This document shows positions 10,188-22,776 of a stretch of 44,062 nucleotides of DNA, one piece after another. How positions within the stretch are numbered: the first letter of the stretch is position 1; each line of letters starts with the position of its first letter. A program made the position numbers and the translations under genes. Source of the DNA: Catenaria anguillulae PL171 (lineage: Eukaryota > Blastocladiomycota > Blastocladiomycetes > Blastocladiales > Catenariaceae); NCBI GenBank assembly GCA_002102555.1, contig MCFL01000198.1, positions 1-44,062 on the forward strand. Direction: 5' to 3'. The notes under the pieces were generated by a model. That model worked only from the letters and a program-made list of their open reading frames with translations. It was not told the origin of the DNA and made no database searches.

Positions 10188-13100
10188 CTACTCCATCTGC
10201 ACATAGTCGGTCATGATTGAATCATCCGGCCCTGCGCCTGGCCCGCCAACCATCAACATGCCTTGCCCACCATTCGCCATTGGTACCATAATCGCGCCGC
10301 CCGGACCTTGTGCAAACCCCGGATATCCGTACGCCATGGGCGGGAAACCGGAATTGATCGGGCTTGTGGGCGCCTGGCCAGCCGCTTGCTGCGCCTGCTG
10401 GTGCTGCTGCTGATGCGCCGGCATCGATGGTGGTCCAAAACTCATAAACTGGCCGCCCGTCGGCGCAGGCGCAGGCGGGCCCGTGGGCTGACCCGTAAAC
10501 GGATCCACGGGAATCATCATGACAACCTGCTGTTGACCCGCGTGAGGCGGCATCCCGTGTGGTGGTGCGGCCAGTGCATGCTGCTGCTGATGCTGCATCA
10601 CGAGCGGAGCGCCATATGGTACCGACGGTTGCATGCCACCGGGACCGACAATACTCGCGAGTCCGGAAGCTGTCGACGCCACCATATGGAGAGGCACGTT
10701 GACAACGGTTCCGTTTGGGAGAAGGACCGGTACACTCGGGATCGCTTGCTGTGGGGGCGGAATGGGTACAGATTGCGGTTGCGTTGGCGCTGGCCGTTGC
10801 TGCTGCTGCTGCTGCTGTTGTTGTTGTTGTTGTGGCTGGCTGGCGTTTGCCAGCTGAGATGCTGGCTGTGCTGGCTGCTGCTGTTGTTGCTGCGGTTGCG
10901 GTTGCGGTGGCTGCATTTGGGGTCGCGACGCAGACGCTGCCGGCAGAGCTTGCTTTGGCGGTGATTGAGCAGGACGGGATTGACCTTGCGGCTGCTGCTG
11001 CTGTTGAGCGACGGCACCCTTTGCCTGCTGCGACGTCGATGCCGAGGCATTAGCTGGAGGGCGCATGTTGGAAAAACCTGGTGGCGACCCAGCAGCAGAC
11101 TGGTGCAACTTCATGAGTTCGTCCAAGCTAGCCGACGACGTCAAACTCGGTGGAATGTTTGCTGACGTCCCAATCGGCTGTGACGGTGACGACGTCGACT
11201 GGGATGAAACGGCGGGCGACGACATGGTCCGCATCAGCTGCGGCGACTGTTGCTGGTTGCCAACGGCAGCGGCAGCAGATTGGGCAGCTGCTGACGAGAT
11301 GGCTGCTGCAGCAGTTGCGCTTACGGCGTTGGCGTCCATGCTAGCCTTGGAGCTGGCCGATTGCGAGAGGGCGGTAGAGCCAACAGACAAGTAGCCAGCC
11401 GGCGTCGAGGGTGACGGCAGTGGCTGCGGCACCGGCGCTTGGGTCTTGCCACCGCGGGTCTTGACGGACGAGCGGTTGCGCTTCTTGATCACATCGTTGC
11501 GCATTTCGACCGGCCGCTCTGAGCCATGTAACCGGAGGTATAGACCACAAGCGTTACAGAGCGGTTCGCCAGCCTAAGTGCATCACGGAAAAAGGTCATT
11601 CAGTAACTGATTGGGCGAAAAAAAAAAGGAGGAGTAGTACCTCACTGCGACGCCAGAGCGGTGTTGTTGTCGTTGAGCAGTTGGAGCACACAAATTGCTG
11701 CTGATTCCGCTTACTTGACCGCCCACCCGCGCTCGTCATGTTGCTATTGCCGGTGCTGTTTCCACCATCGGCATCTTGATGTTGCTGGAACTGCTGGTGG
11801 ATTTGGGAATGTTGCTGCAGCAATTGTTGTGCAGCGGCCGAGGCCGCAAGCTGATTTGTTGGGACAGGCGAAGAGAGAGGTGGAGGCGGCGAGGTGACCA
11901 TGGACGATGATGATTGATCCGAGCCCACCCTGGTTGCGCTTGCTGGGGGTGCGCCTTCTCTTGTCGAAACTTGTGCACGTGGTGGTGAGCGGGCTGCGGC
12001 TTCCGTGAGCACAGGTGATACAGCCGTGGATGGCGAGGGCGTGACGGGCGCTGACGAATATGCTTGCTGTGATTGGTACTGGTCCTGTTGCGGGTGGTGT
12101 CCCTGTTGCTGCTGTTGGTGTGAAGTCTGCGGCGTTGGCGACTGGAAGGTGGTACTGTGCTGCAACGGCAACTGCTGCGGAGGCATGGAATCATTTTGCT
12201 CGCCAGACCCTTCCGAAATGCTCGCTTGGCGAGGACGCTTGGGTTTCCGGTGTTCGGTGGCCGTTGAATTAGGCATTGCCGGGCCGGGAGGAGGGAACAT
12301 GGCATAGGGAGGAACACCCGCCAGGAATGGATTGGGGTGAAGGTTGGCAAAGCCTGTAGGAGGGACGGCAGGAACCGCAAACGATCCATTGATAGAGCCG
12401 ACGAGTGCTGTTGAGGCATCGGGGCCCATTGTTGCAAAATACATGTCCAAATCGGCCATGGTCACGTCTTGCGACATGGGCATACCCGCTGCGGCCGCAG
12501 TCGATGCTGGCGGACCGGAAGAAGCCGAGTACGTCGCCATTCCTTGCCCAGCCGATCCAGAGGAATACATGGCCGACGAGCCCATGATCAAGGCGGGCGT
12601 GGGTGCAGAAGAGGAAGCTGCTGCAATGGATGTGGTGCCATTCGCATCGGTTGGAATGACAAACGCCCCACTGGCAAAACGTTGCTGGGATTGCAGCTGG
12701 GCCGAGAGCGCATTGGCGGCGGAGGCAGAGGAGTAGGTGGAAGTGATGGTGATGGCACTGGTCGGGTCAACATCCATATCGTCCTGCTGGCCGTATTGCG
12801 AGACGGGCGCTGGTGGCAAAGGGTCGGAAATCGTCAAATTTTCGGCGGATCGCGACCGATTGAAGTTGTTGCTGCTGTTCCGTTCGGGAGATATGGGTGA
12901 ATGTGCCGTCGATTCTGCGGGTGTAGGGGCCAAAGTAGACATGGCTGATCCGAAAGACGCACGACGTGCGGGCATGACGGGCTGCGGGCCCTGGGCCTGC
13001 TTGTCGGCCGCGGCGGCGGTGCGTTGTGCTTCGTCAATCTCGTCCTTGTGAAGCGACAGGGCCATTAGGCGCCAGGTGAGGTTCTCCATGCGCTTGCCGT

Positions 13101-13383
13101 TGGGGAGCGCATCCTTGGCCTTGGTGTAGAGCTTCCACAGCTCTTGGTTCTCGTCGGGGGTGTCAATCACCTGAATGTTTCGCTGCTTTTCCGGAAACAG
13201 AGTCGACGCAAGCACCTTGCTCACCAGCTTGGATGTCGTTTTCCCGCCACTCGTGCTCGCGGCGCCGGCAGAGCCGGACGATCCCCCAGACGGCGGCGGG
13301 TTGGGGCTGGAGTCACGCGAACCAGATGGCGATGTGCGTGGCGACGCCGGCCGACCAGCACCCGGAGGTATTGTGCCAGACAT
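10188..13383 (-). CDS. GATA-type zinc-finger transcription factor
   Basis: Exons 11641-13383 and 10188-11573, separated by a 67-nt intron, give 1042 residues. The GATA finger is split by the intron: [12 protein letters not shown] in exon 1 joins in phase 0 to [17 protein letters not shown]. The result is C566-x2-C569-x17-C587-x2-C590 followed by the basic tail [15 protein letters not shown], the class-IV fungal/animal form that binds (A/T)GATA(A/G). Near the N-terminus (about 80-115) is the block [19 protein letters not shown] followed by [10 protein letters not shown], the conserved N-terminal region of nitrogen-regulating GATA factors of the AreA/Gln3 type. The rest is low-complexity Ser/Pro/Ala with many Gln runs, as in activation domains. 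The same frame stays open to 13824, but the residues before 13383 look like translated leader, so this ATG is preferred. Nitrogen regulation is inferred from the N-terminal block. Confidence 0.9.
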
Positions 13384-16300
13384 GGACGGGAAAATTGATT
13401 GAGAAATGACGATGGCGGTCGCTTTGATGCAATGGTGCTGCGGATGGTAAAAGACGGGCGGTGGAAGGCCAAGGCGGATTGGGGTGGGCACAGGCACGAA
13501 TCGAATCGTGCGGGAATCGAAGCCTGCGGAATGCAGGATGAATGAGAGGGATTGCCCGTTAGCCACACATTTGAGAGAAAGGGCACGTCGACGATCGTAA
13601 AGGCAAAGCAGGCCACGGCCCGGCCACAGCAGGAGGAATTTGAAGCAGCTGGTGAGAACAGACAAACTCCAACGTTCTGCGAGCACTCGCACGCAAGCCG
13701 AACCGTCCAAGGCCACGGCCAGCCGGGCTGATGACCGGCAGCCTGAGAGGAAGGGGTGAGACGGTGCGTGCGACAAGGTTGACAGCATCTGGCCGTTACG
13801 GCCAGCACGGCTCGTTGGGGTCACTCCTCTCGTGGAGGGCCAAATGTGGGATCAAGGGTGGCGAACAAGTGGACATCGTACCTCACTGCTGATTCCAAGT
13901 GCGAGACGGATGGGGGTGGTGGAGACAATAATGGTCTCGGACAAACGCAAGCGATTGCCTCTGTTGCTGCCGAGGAGGGATAGGGCGAATCGTACTGGAA
14001 ACACGTTCTGGAATTCTAGTGGCAAACAGGAGGCGTATCAAGTACATGGAGTTACTTGGACGACTTGGATTCTTTACGCTACCCGTGCGCCACAGCAGAC
14101 AAAAAATCATTCGTATGTACACTTAAATGAGGATTGAGAAGGCTCCAAGTATCGCAGTATACTGTCAACTTGAAAAAGCGATGATGAACCCGGCGTTGTG
14201 GGAGGGGTGTCGATGAAGTGAGTTGTTGATTTTTGGAGCAAGGAAATATCCCGGAACGACAGTGTGAGGGCCGGGGGTCGAGCACCGATGTTGCCTGAAG
14301 GATGCGTTGCACCGACGGGTACGTATCGTAGGGGCAATGGGAGTTAAGGAGGCGATTCTATGATGTTGCTGTTGTAAATTGGATAACAAAACACAAGTGC
14401 ATCATGGGAGACAGAGAGAAGAGGGACAAGCAGCACAATCGATGGAGAAAATCGTTCGTTGAGGAGAGATGCACTCGAGTCAACCTTTGCGGCCATTCAA
14501 CGGTGCCGCCTTGATTTGACTTTTCCTCTCAGACCCAAGAAAAGGCGCGGCTTCACCAGCCGAAACGGTGACCTATCCATTGCATCGACGATCAATTCAT
14601 CGTGGGACCGCGCTGCAAGCTTAAGTGTCTTTGGGATGCAATCAGACATGCCACAACGTCAAACCCTGTGGGACCTAAGAGATTAATTCTGCCTGGCCTC
14701 ATATGCATGTGGTGGTCATGATATCCAATTGCAAGCAAAGCGCTTGGCACGGAACGTCCGGGGTATTTACAAAGGCAAAACATTCGACGTCGATCTCAAG
14801 CTCAGTGCTTGAAAGACAGCCCAGCTGAATGGCGGTATTGCCAACATGATGAGGTGGTCTATGTGTTCTCAGACCTTTCAAGAAGGTGGAGTCACTCTGC
14901 AGGTGGTACCAGTAGTGTTCTCACATTGCTCCCTTTCGATTCTCAGTCCTCGGAGCAGGGAAGTGAGGGACAGCCTCAATGTGAGTGAAAGGAGCAACGC
15001 AGACTCATGCCCATCCCAGCCTCTCTGTCTTGCGAGCTCTACGTCAGTGTGTGATTGCAAACCGCCTCTGGTCTGCAATTCGATGCAACGGTCAAGTATA
15101 CTTGGTATAAGTGTCGGAATGGGGCTGATTTTGGAGGGCTGTGGTTACGCCCGACGACATGCCTAGGCACAAGAGGTTTGCGGCTGCCTGATCTGCACGA
15201 GTGTGTACTTACAAGCGACAGGCGTCGTCTTAGGGCAATTTGCTTTATGTACGAACTGTGCTTCTCAAGCGAGCGCTCTTGAACGCGTCTCCGCTGATGC
15301 AACGGCAAGTTGGATGGGAAATGAACCTGGCTTGTACATCCAGCTTGCAGACAAGGTGCATGTTTGCCAGGGGACAGTGTTCCCTGACTTGGTTGTTGGA
15401 CTTGGTTGTGAGGCTCACTCTGTGGACGGGCGATGTATACATGCACCGCGAGCCTCTCAACATCCATCATCAGTTTCCGCGACAGCAGGCGCTTGAGTGT
15501 GTGGCGCTCACAGCCACTGTCAGCCGCTGTGTTCGAATCTAATACTGTAGTGCCAAGATTAGTTGAAACGCCCGCCGCAGGCGAACGCAAAAATGGTAAG
15601 CAACAACATGCCCAAGGACCGTGACCAGATGCACGTTACGAAACAACAGTGCTGTGACCTGTGACACATTGAGAGGCTCAGGCAACAGATGCGCCGTGAC
15701 ACACGCACTTGTTTGGAACAATCCGTGGCTCACTCTCGGCTTGTAGCATCGTTGGCTGGGGAGAGCCTGCATGCATGACATGATCACAATGCATGCAAGG
15801 AATGCACGGGTTGGCTCAGTCCCTCAACATGAACCCCAACCGCCAACCGACTCTTTTGGCATGGCAATCTGTCAACAGGGAAGCTTAGCTTAGGCGGCTA
15901 TGCCGGCAGTTCGGTTTCGGTGGCCAGAGATCGAACTCCACGCATCTCTTTCCTTTTTTATCGGGTTTTGTTTTGTTGGCACCCTAGGGTCCGGCATTGT
16001 TAGTACAATCACAAACAGCTCTCTTGCAGTGGTCGTATAAATCCCCAAAGTGGATGAGTTGAAGCAGGCGCTGATGGATGGGAGTGTGCCAATGGCAGGG
16101 AGGATGGAGGTGAGTTGGTGGCGACTGTTTTTGAAAGCCCAGTGCGTCACATTGCCCTTTCATCTGCTCTTGTCGGCTTTTTTTAACTCATTTGTGCTGT
16201 GTGCAGGACACCGACTTGCCTTCCCATGAGAGGATTAAGCTGAACCAGCCCATGGCTCAAGCTGTTGTTCCTGGGATCTGTGCTTGATTCTGATTTGGAC

Positions 16301-19300
16301 AGTCTGGGGACGACATTGACTCCTCAGTCCAGCTTCGTATTGGCACCAAGGCTGTTCAGCAGAAACATCATTTGTCAACTGTGTCCATTTTGTATTATAT
16401 TTTAGTCGCCCAACCAATGTAGCACACCGTTTGGATCTACTACATCCACAGATCCAAGCTAAACAGTTTGGTTTATAGTACACCCATGAAGGCGTGCGAA
16501 TTGAGCAATGGAATTTTGCCTCAGCGAGTAAATCAATGTCTACGCATCTTTCTGTGCTATTGACATGGGCATAGCCCGTCGGGAACCTGGTTTGGTGCTT
16601 TCGCCGCGGCTGCAGCATAAGAAACACGTCAAGTTGCATCCACAGATCCGAGGCAAACAGTTTGGTTTATAGTACACCCATGAAGGCGTGCGAATTGAGC
16701 AATGGAATTTTGCCTCAGCGAGTAAATCAATGTCTACGCATCTTTCTGTGCTAATGGCGTGAGTGTAGTCCGTTGGGAACCCGGTTTGGTGCTTTCGCCG
16801 CGGCTGCAGCGCGGTAAGCACTTTGACATATACATAGGGTTTGTGGACTGTCAAAAGGCTGGCCAGCGTGCGGAGGGTGCAGGCAAACATTGACAGGAGC
16901 GAGTCTATTCTCTACCTGAAGCTCAGACCACATGTCAGGCCTGCTCTCGCAAGGTAAACAGGCAAAAACCACATGTGAGCCGTCTGTAGGTCACTAATCA
17001 GAGTGAGTGAGACTGAGTTTCAATCAGGCTATGCAAGACATGGCATGAAAAATTGTGTACAGCATTCTGATGTCAATCATGCGCGGTTATCATTCATGAA
17101 GTCTCAGCAGGACTGTATGAAAGACCAAGTATTTTGCGAGAACACCGTTTTTCGGTGATGGCTCGCTGTTGTCCGACAGCAAAAACGTGGCGATTATTCG
17201 CAGTTTGGTGTTGACAAGAATCGAACCTGTACCCTCCAGAGCAAGTGACTTGCGGTTGTCTGTTGCACATGAGAATTGAGAATCGGTTGGGGGAATGACT
17301 GGCGAATGACTTGCTCAAACCCCAGATCTGTATTGGCATTGGTTGGACGCAAGGCTGCAGGCTCTTGCTTGGAGAAGACGGTGGCTCCTTTGCAAAATGC
17401 CCCAGGCGTGTGTTGACGCAGTTGCATCGCACGTACTCTGAGATGTGAGCCCTGTTCCCATCCTGCTATGTTTAAAGGGAGGCAGCCCCACCTCAGGCCA
17501 GCTAGACTTACAAAAGGAGTTGTTTCCATCGATGCTTGCCTATGCCTTGACGGGCTGGAAGTGAATCACTCATTGTTGCGTTACAAACAAGCGTTTGTGT
17601 CCCACCCGTCAAGCCGGCCCGTTCTGGCTCGAGGGGCAGCGGTTCGAATCGCCCAGGTGGAGGCATCGATTTGTTGTTGGTGCCTTCTCCGCCTCTTGAA
17701 GACTCCGACAAGGGGGTTTTGCTGTTTTATGTGACATGTATCACGCAACAACGACAGCGTGACGGAAAATGATGGCCACAAAGCAACAACGGCGCTGTGA
17801 CAGTTTGCGACGAGGAACGGCGTGGCTGTGACATGTGACGGCAATGCAACAGACAAGGTGGGGTGTGACGTGTGACTGTTTCGACTATTCGCAGCACTAC
17901 AGTACTGCAAAGCCAGCCTTGTATGGAGTCTTGTCGTACATTGCTTCTGTGTCACTCAACTCACAGCAATGAGTAAATGCGAGGCTCGAACTCCATCAAG
18001 TGCGTCATGAGTTTGAACGTGTGTTGTTGTTGTAGTGGCGGAACAAGGTGGGAGCCGTAATCTTGTTGTCTCCTGTTCTGAATGAAGACAGAGGCCTGGA
18101 TATCATGATGCACTCGTTCAATTGGACGCATTTCACCGCCCACCAGCTATACTTGAATATCCAAGATGGCATCATGAGAAGAAGGAATCCCAAATAATAC
18201 GATGCGATTGTGGCAGGCATAGCAGCCCTCAGGTTCCATTTGACCCCATGGACAGCACGATGTGATAATAGCCTGCCCCACACCATGGAGCTCTGACTTC
18301 CATGACTGCGTCCCACTCATCTGTTTGAGTACATACTCTCACTAAATACAATCACGTACGATGTCGCTTAGTTTTCCCAAATGCCGAACATTCCCATCTC
18401 TTTCTTGGACATTCAGCGCTGTGGGAATGATCCACGACTGGTCTTGGTTGTCTCCTCCCACGCATACTTGCTTCGCCGGTCTAGATTTACCGAAAACAGC
18501 ATTGGGTTCCGCTCCCAACCGGCTTTTCGGGATCAAGCGATATGCTCGAGCGATATCTCAGGGCCACTCACTGATGGTGCCACGTCCCATCAAGGCCCAG
18601 GTGACTCTGGATCATTCGAACAACCCAACCACAGGACCACTGGTTCATGCCCTTTCCGTCGGCATCCAACATTTCCCCTCTCGGGGAGCAATACACCGTC
18701 TTTTCCTTCCAGTACCTCTGCAGACATTGGCTCATCACCTCTCGCCGTTCTCCATGACATAAGTAGGCATTCCCTCCCCCCTCCCTCCCTGCCGACCTGC
18801 CCGCATCGGACGAAAAAGGCGTGACACTGTACGCACCAGGTCCTACGGCCATCGATTGACATTCATCCAACATCACCTGATTTTGTCGATTCCGTCCGAG
18901 TCCGTGCATACGTGCGTCTTCGTCTGCCCGCCTGGGTGGCGCACCCCTTTTGTGCATCGCTTTCCCATGCAGCTTTCTTGACCCCCAACAGTCTCCGCTC
19001 TTCCATTCATCGACACAGGGCCCCACCTGATTCAATCACTACTGAGCCGACTCTTGACGTTCACTTTCTCGGGTACATTAATCACATCTCGTCTTCTCCT
19101 GCTTTCCGATCCATCCTCAAGAGCGCGCCCACCTGCCTTATCGTCTGTTGCTCCAAACTTTTTCTGCCTCAAGCACTTGGCCCAATTCGGCAAAAGCGAA
19201 TGCTCCCGGTGTGGCCTTGGTACGAGCTCTTGACCGAGACGAGTCATATCGGCGGTTGAGTAGGGCGGCGGCTTGGACGCGCTTGAAACGGCTCTGATTT

Positions 19301-20477
19301 GTTTCAAGTCCGGTGTTGTCCGCATGAACAAAATGGCCATTCGATCGCGAGACCGCGTACAACGGCATGCGATGACGCAACATCCAAAGGCGTTTTCTTG
19401 CTCATACATCATGCATGCTGACGATGGTTTGCAAGCCGGGCAAATTTGTGGGAGCGCCGCCCTTGCGGTGCCATTTCCTCCAGCACCCACTGTCTCGCGT
19501 CGACATGTTGCGTGAGCACTCCACTTGCCTCGCGCTCACCCTCCCATCCTTTTTTTCGCTATTGCTTCTGTATTATCTCAACCAGCGACCCGTTGGGCTG
19601 ACACGTTACCTACCCTTCCTGCTTGGATTCTGTCTTTATCCTCACAGCATATTACTAGTACACGCTTGGCCGCCGTCAGTCAACGTCCACTTTTTGACAA
19701 CACCACCAGTGCGTTGCCGATTCTGAGATCTGCTCAAGTCACACGACGGGTTCTGAGGCAACGTTTGTCGGTGCAATTTCGGACAGCAATTTCGCCCATT
19801 TATTCCCTGCTGGCGGCCTAGCTAGGGATATCTCGGACAGGGTGCGTTCAATCAGGCCTTCCCATTCACCCGTCCCCCATGCATATGTGCAGCCATCCAT
19901 TCCTGCTCCCGTTACCTCATCCACTTTTGGGCTGCTGTCGCAAACTCGAACGGTCCTCTTAATCTCAAACAACCCACCAGTTTCCTCAAATCTGTACTGC
20001 TCCCATGCATCCGGCGTGCACCCACCCTCAGCATGCATCAATGTATTGGATTTAACCTCAGCCCCAATTGACCGTTTTCCAGTGACGTTTTTGCCATACC
20101 TGATTGATCCAGGTCGATTGGTTTCGCACCTTTCCTGTCTCATTCTATGCCTTGCTCACGTACGCATCATTACCTCCCCATTCACTGCCAGCTGGCTCCA
20201 CTCACGGAACGCCTCCCGTATTGTATAGCCACACATCAGCGTCCAACGTTGCCAACCCGCGTGCGTGATCTTGCCTTTTTGATTCCTCAGCCAGCAAGTA
20301 GACGTCCCTGAATCGACCCGACTTGACGCGGCGGCCGTCTCCAGTTTTTCCGTCGTGTGCATCTTGTACTCGTAGCAAGCTCTTGCAAGTTCCCTTTCCG
20401 CACCTCCAACAGCACCACCCCCATTACCGCCACAAATCCCACCCTCGGCAATCCGTAGCAACCAATCCGGCATCGCC
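13384..20477. other. Seven-kb gene-poor region
   Basis: No complete gene is visible. 13384-13824 is probably leader of the GATA gene (no stop in its frame). From 14.4 to 18.3 kb there are only short, unrecognised open frames, often overlapping on both strands. It also holds a 194-bp tandem repeat (16444-16811), tRNA-like B-box sequences near 17225 (minus) and 17640 (plus), and a short spliced-looking fragment near 16060-16290. From about 18.35 kb to the MADS gene the plus strand is rich in C and T (many CCTCCC and TTCCC runs), consistent with a long promoter or leader; one or more leader introns cannot be excluded. Confidence 0.55.
16444..16811 (+). repeat. Two-copy tandem repeat, 194-bp period
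   Basis: A ~174-bp sequence starting at 16444 (ATCCACAGATCC) recurs from 16638. The first ~105 bp after the start differ by only a few bases; the last third (ending GTGCTTTCGCCGCGGCTGCAGC) has more changes. A ~20-bp segment present once separates the copies. Open frames crossing the unit are short and match nothing I know. A remnant of a longer array or of a mobile element is possible. Confidence 0.92.
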
Positions 20478-22438
20478 ATGGGCCGCCACAAGACCAAGAT
20501 CGAGTACATTGCCGACGAGCGAATGCGGCAGCTCATGTTCCTCAAGCGCAAGCAGGCCATCAACCGCAAGCTGTGGGAGATTAGCGTTGTGTGCGGTGTC
20601 GAGTGTCTGGCCGTGTACTTTGCGTCCAACGGCAAAATGTTTGCTTTTTCGTCGACGGGTAGCTTGGACGACACCATGCTGCGGTATTGTGCGTATGACG
20701 AGCCTCATGAGGTCAGGACTGTTGCTGATGTACGTCCTCTTGTTAAACTTCATGATCGCTAGCACTTGCTGTCGCGTGTTTCCCAGATGGCTGCATGTCC
20801 GTTACCTGTGGACCACTGACAGTACTCAACGATTGTCTTCGTCTCCGACAGTACGACCGCTTCAACGGCGAAGATCCTCCCGCTAGCGAGTACGACCACA
20901 TGCTGCGCCAACCCCCTCGCAACAGCAGCGCCAATTCAATCAATCCCAGCACTCCGCCCGCCATGGCCATGGGACCGTTACCAACTCGCGGTCAGGCGCA
21001 GTATCTAAATCCCATTCAATCGGCCACGGCAACTCGCAATCAGCAGCCTCCGCCTCAGTCTCAGGCATTCGCGCAAGAATCGCTGCAACGCCACCAGTCG
21101 TCCAATTCTCAGCACTCTCGACATGAGTCGTTGACGGGGTCGTTTTCGGCAACCCAGTATCAGTATCAAGCGCATCCATCGTCCGAGTATGGGCACTCTT
21201 TCACCTCACCAGTCCACGGCCCACCCCACCCTACATATCAGCAACATTCCGATGCAGCCAATTCTCATCAGGATCAATCGCCACACAACCATTCCCACAT
21301 TCATCAACACCAGCAGCAAAATCAACTTCACCAGCATCGCCCGCCGCCCCTTGCTCCGGGTTCATACAGTGTTCCGGCACCTCCACTGTCGGCACCTGTG
21401 CTTCCCACTTCTTCGGGCACGTCATCATCCAACACCTTATGGTCGCCACTGGGCTGGCAAAACTCTGGCGGCGGCAGCAATATGTCAATGTCGCAACAAC
21501 GGGACACTTTCCCACCCGCGCCCAACACCCCTCGGACACTTGACCATTCCCACCACATTCATACTTATCCACCGCCAACTGGTACCATGATCGCTGGCTA
21601 TCAAGATGGACTTGACGCATCGCCCGAAACGTCGGCACGTCCTGTCTCATTGCAATACGCGCCTCCACCAGGTTCGAGCAGCACAAGCGACCAATCCCCA
21701 CCCCGACCAACGCTCACATTGGCACATCCCGTTGCGGCGTCACACCCTGCGACATTGTCCGGTTCTTCTTGGATTCATTCGCCGCCTCCAACTGCTCGCC
21801 ACGCATCCGAGTGGCCAGCAGCACCTGTGGGAGGAACCAATACAGCGCAATCGCCGCCCGGATCCACGCCCATCCATTTTGATCGGCCTACTACGGGTTC
21901 CCACGGCTCCTCCTCATCTTTTTCGCATCATCCCGTGCGACAGGAACACCCCTCATTTGCCTCGGGATCCAATCGCCCCCCAAGTGGCCTCAAACTCACA
22001 ATCCCCCGCATGCAATCACCTCCCGGCACTCGGGAAGCCTCGTCGGGCCCAAACTCTGCAGGTGCGAGTCCGAGCAATCCGCGCAAACGGCCACGCACCG
22101 ACGGTCCCGACATGTTCATCACCCCTCCCACGTCTGGCCGTGTGCTCCCACCGCCCGTCGTTTTGCTTGAACCTCATCATGGTGCCAGCCATGCCAATAC
22201 TGGAAGCAATGGCGCGACGAGCTCTGGCCACCCGCAGTCTTCACAACATCATTACTATCAAACACATCAGTACGACGGCAGAGCGTGGCCAGAAGCAGGT
22301 GGACCTCAGTCTGCACCCGCATTGACCGGACCCCCGCCTTCATTGCCGCTGCCAGCCCATGAAGTCAGAGCCATATTGGGTAGCCGAGCATCTGATCCGC
22401 CTCACCCCGAGCATGGCGCGTCGAATCACATTGAGTAG
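20478..22438 (+). CDS. MADS-box transcription factor, MEF2/Rlm1 type
   Basis: Exons 20478-20729 and 20852-22438, with a 122-nt phase-0 intron, give 612 residues. The N-terminus is a MADS box starting directly at the methionine (MGRHKTKIEYIADERMRQLM, KRKQAINRKLWEISVVC, 1 to about 57). It is followed by the MEF2 extension (about 58-88: DDTMLRY, then YDEPHEVRT, joined across the intron to DYDRFNGED). The EPHESRT-like motif separates MEF2-type from SRF-type factors. The rest is Pro/Ser/His/Gln-rich with no fold visible, apart from a short basic patch NPRKRPRTDG (about 425) that may be a nuclear signal. In yeast the MEF2-type factor Rlm1 is the end target of the cell-wall-integrity MAP kinase; the same role here is inference. 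Some MADS residues differ from the consensus (for example HKTKIEY for KKIQITR), so binding preference could differ. Confidence 0.9.
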
Positions 22439-22776
22439 AGCCGCAAGTGTCCATGGTGGTTTGAGCATGACGTTGCCTGGTCAACCATTCACATCCAAGT
22501 TATGTGCCGTCTTTCTCTACATCCAGACGTTTCACGCCATACCTATCTCCCGGCCCTTCAATTCGTTACTTCCATTCTTTGATCGTAGCTGTCCCTTCCC
22601 ACCTCCTTCCCTCCACCTTACCTCCCCTTTTCGCCAATTTTGCGCTGCTTCGCTCATGTATTACCACATATGCTCTTCAAATGTTGTACTTGATCTTTTT
22701 GACTTTTTGACTTGCTAAACAGGTCACATTTCATGTTCTTTTGGACAACAACAATACACCCACCTTTAGACTCGGA
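22439..22776. other. Convergent intergenic spacer
   Basis: This pyrimidine-rich stretch lies between the 3' ends of the MADS and PPWD1 genes, which converge. I see nothing in it beyond presumed 3' untranslated sequence for both. Confidence 0.6.

Noticed and set aside
15039-15590. 183-residue minus-strand open frame in the gene-poor region
   Set aside because: It has no recognisable domain, and open frames of similar quality lie on the plus strand over the same DNA.
15915-15945. tRNA-like GAGTTCGATCTC on the minus strand
   Set aside because: No paired T stem or acceptor stem could be drawn.
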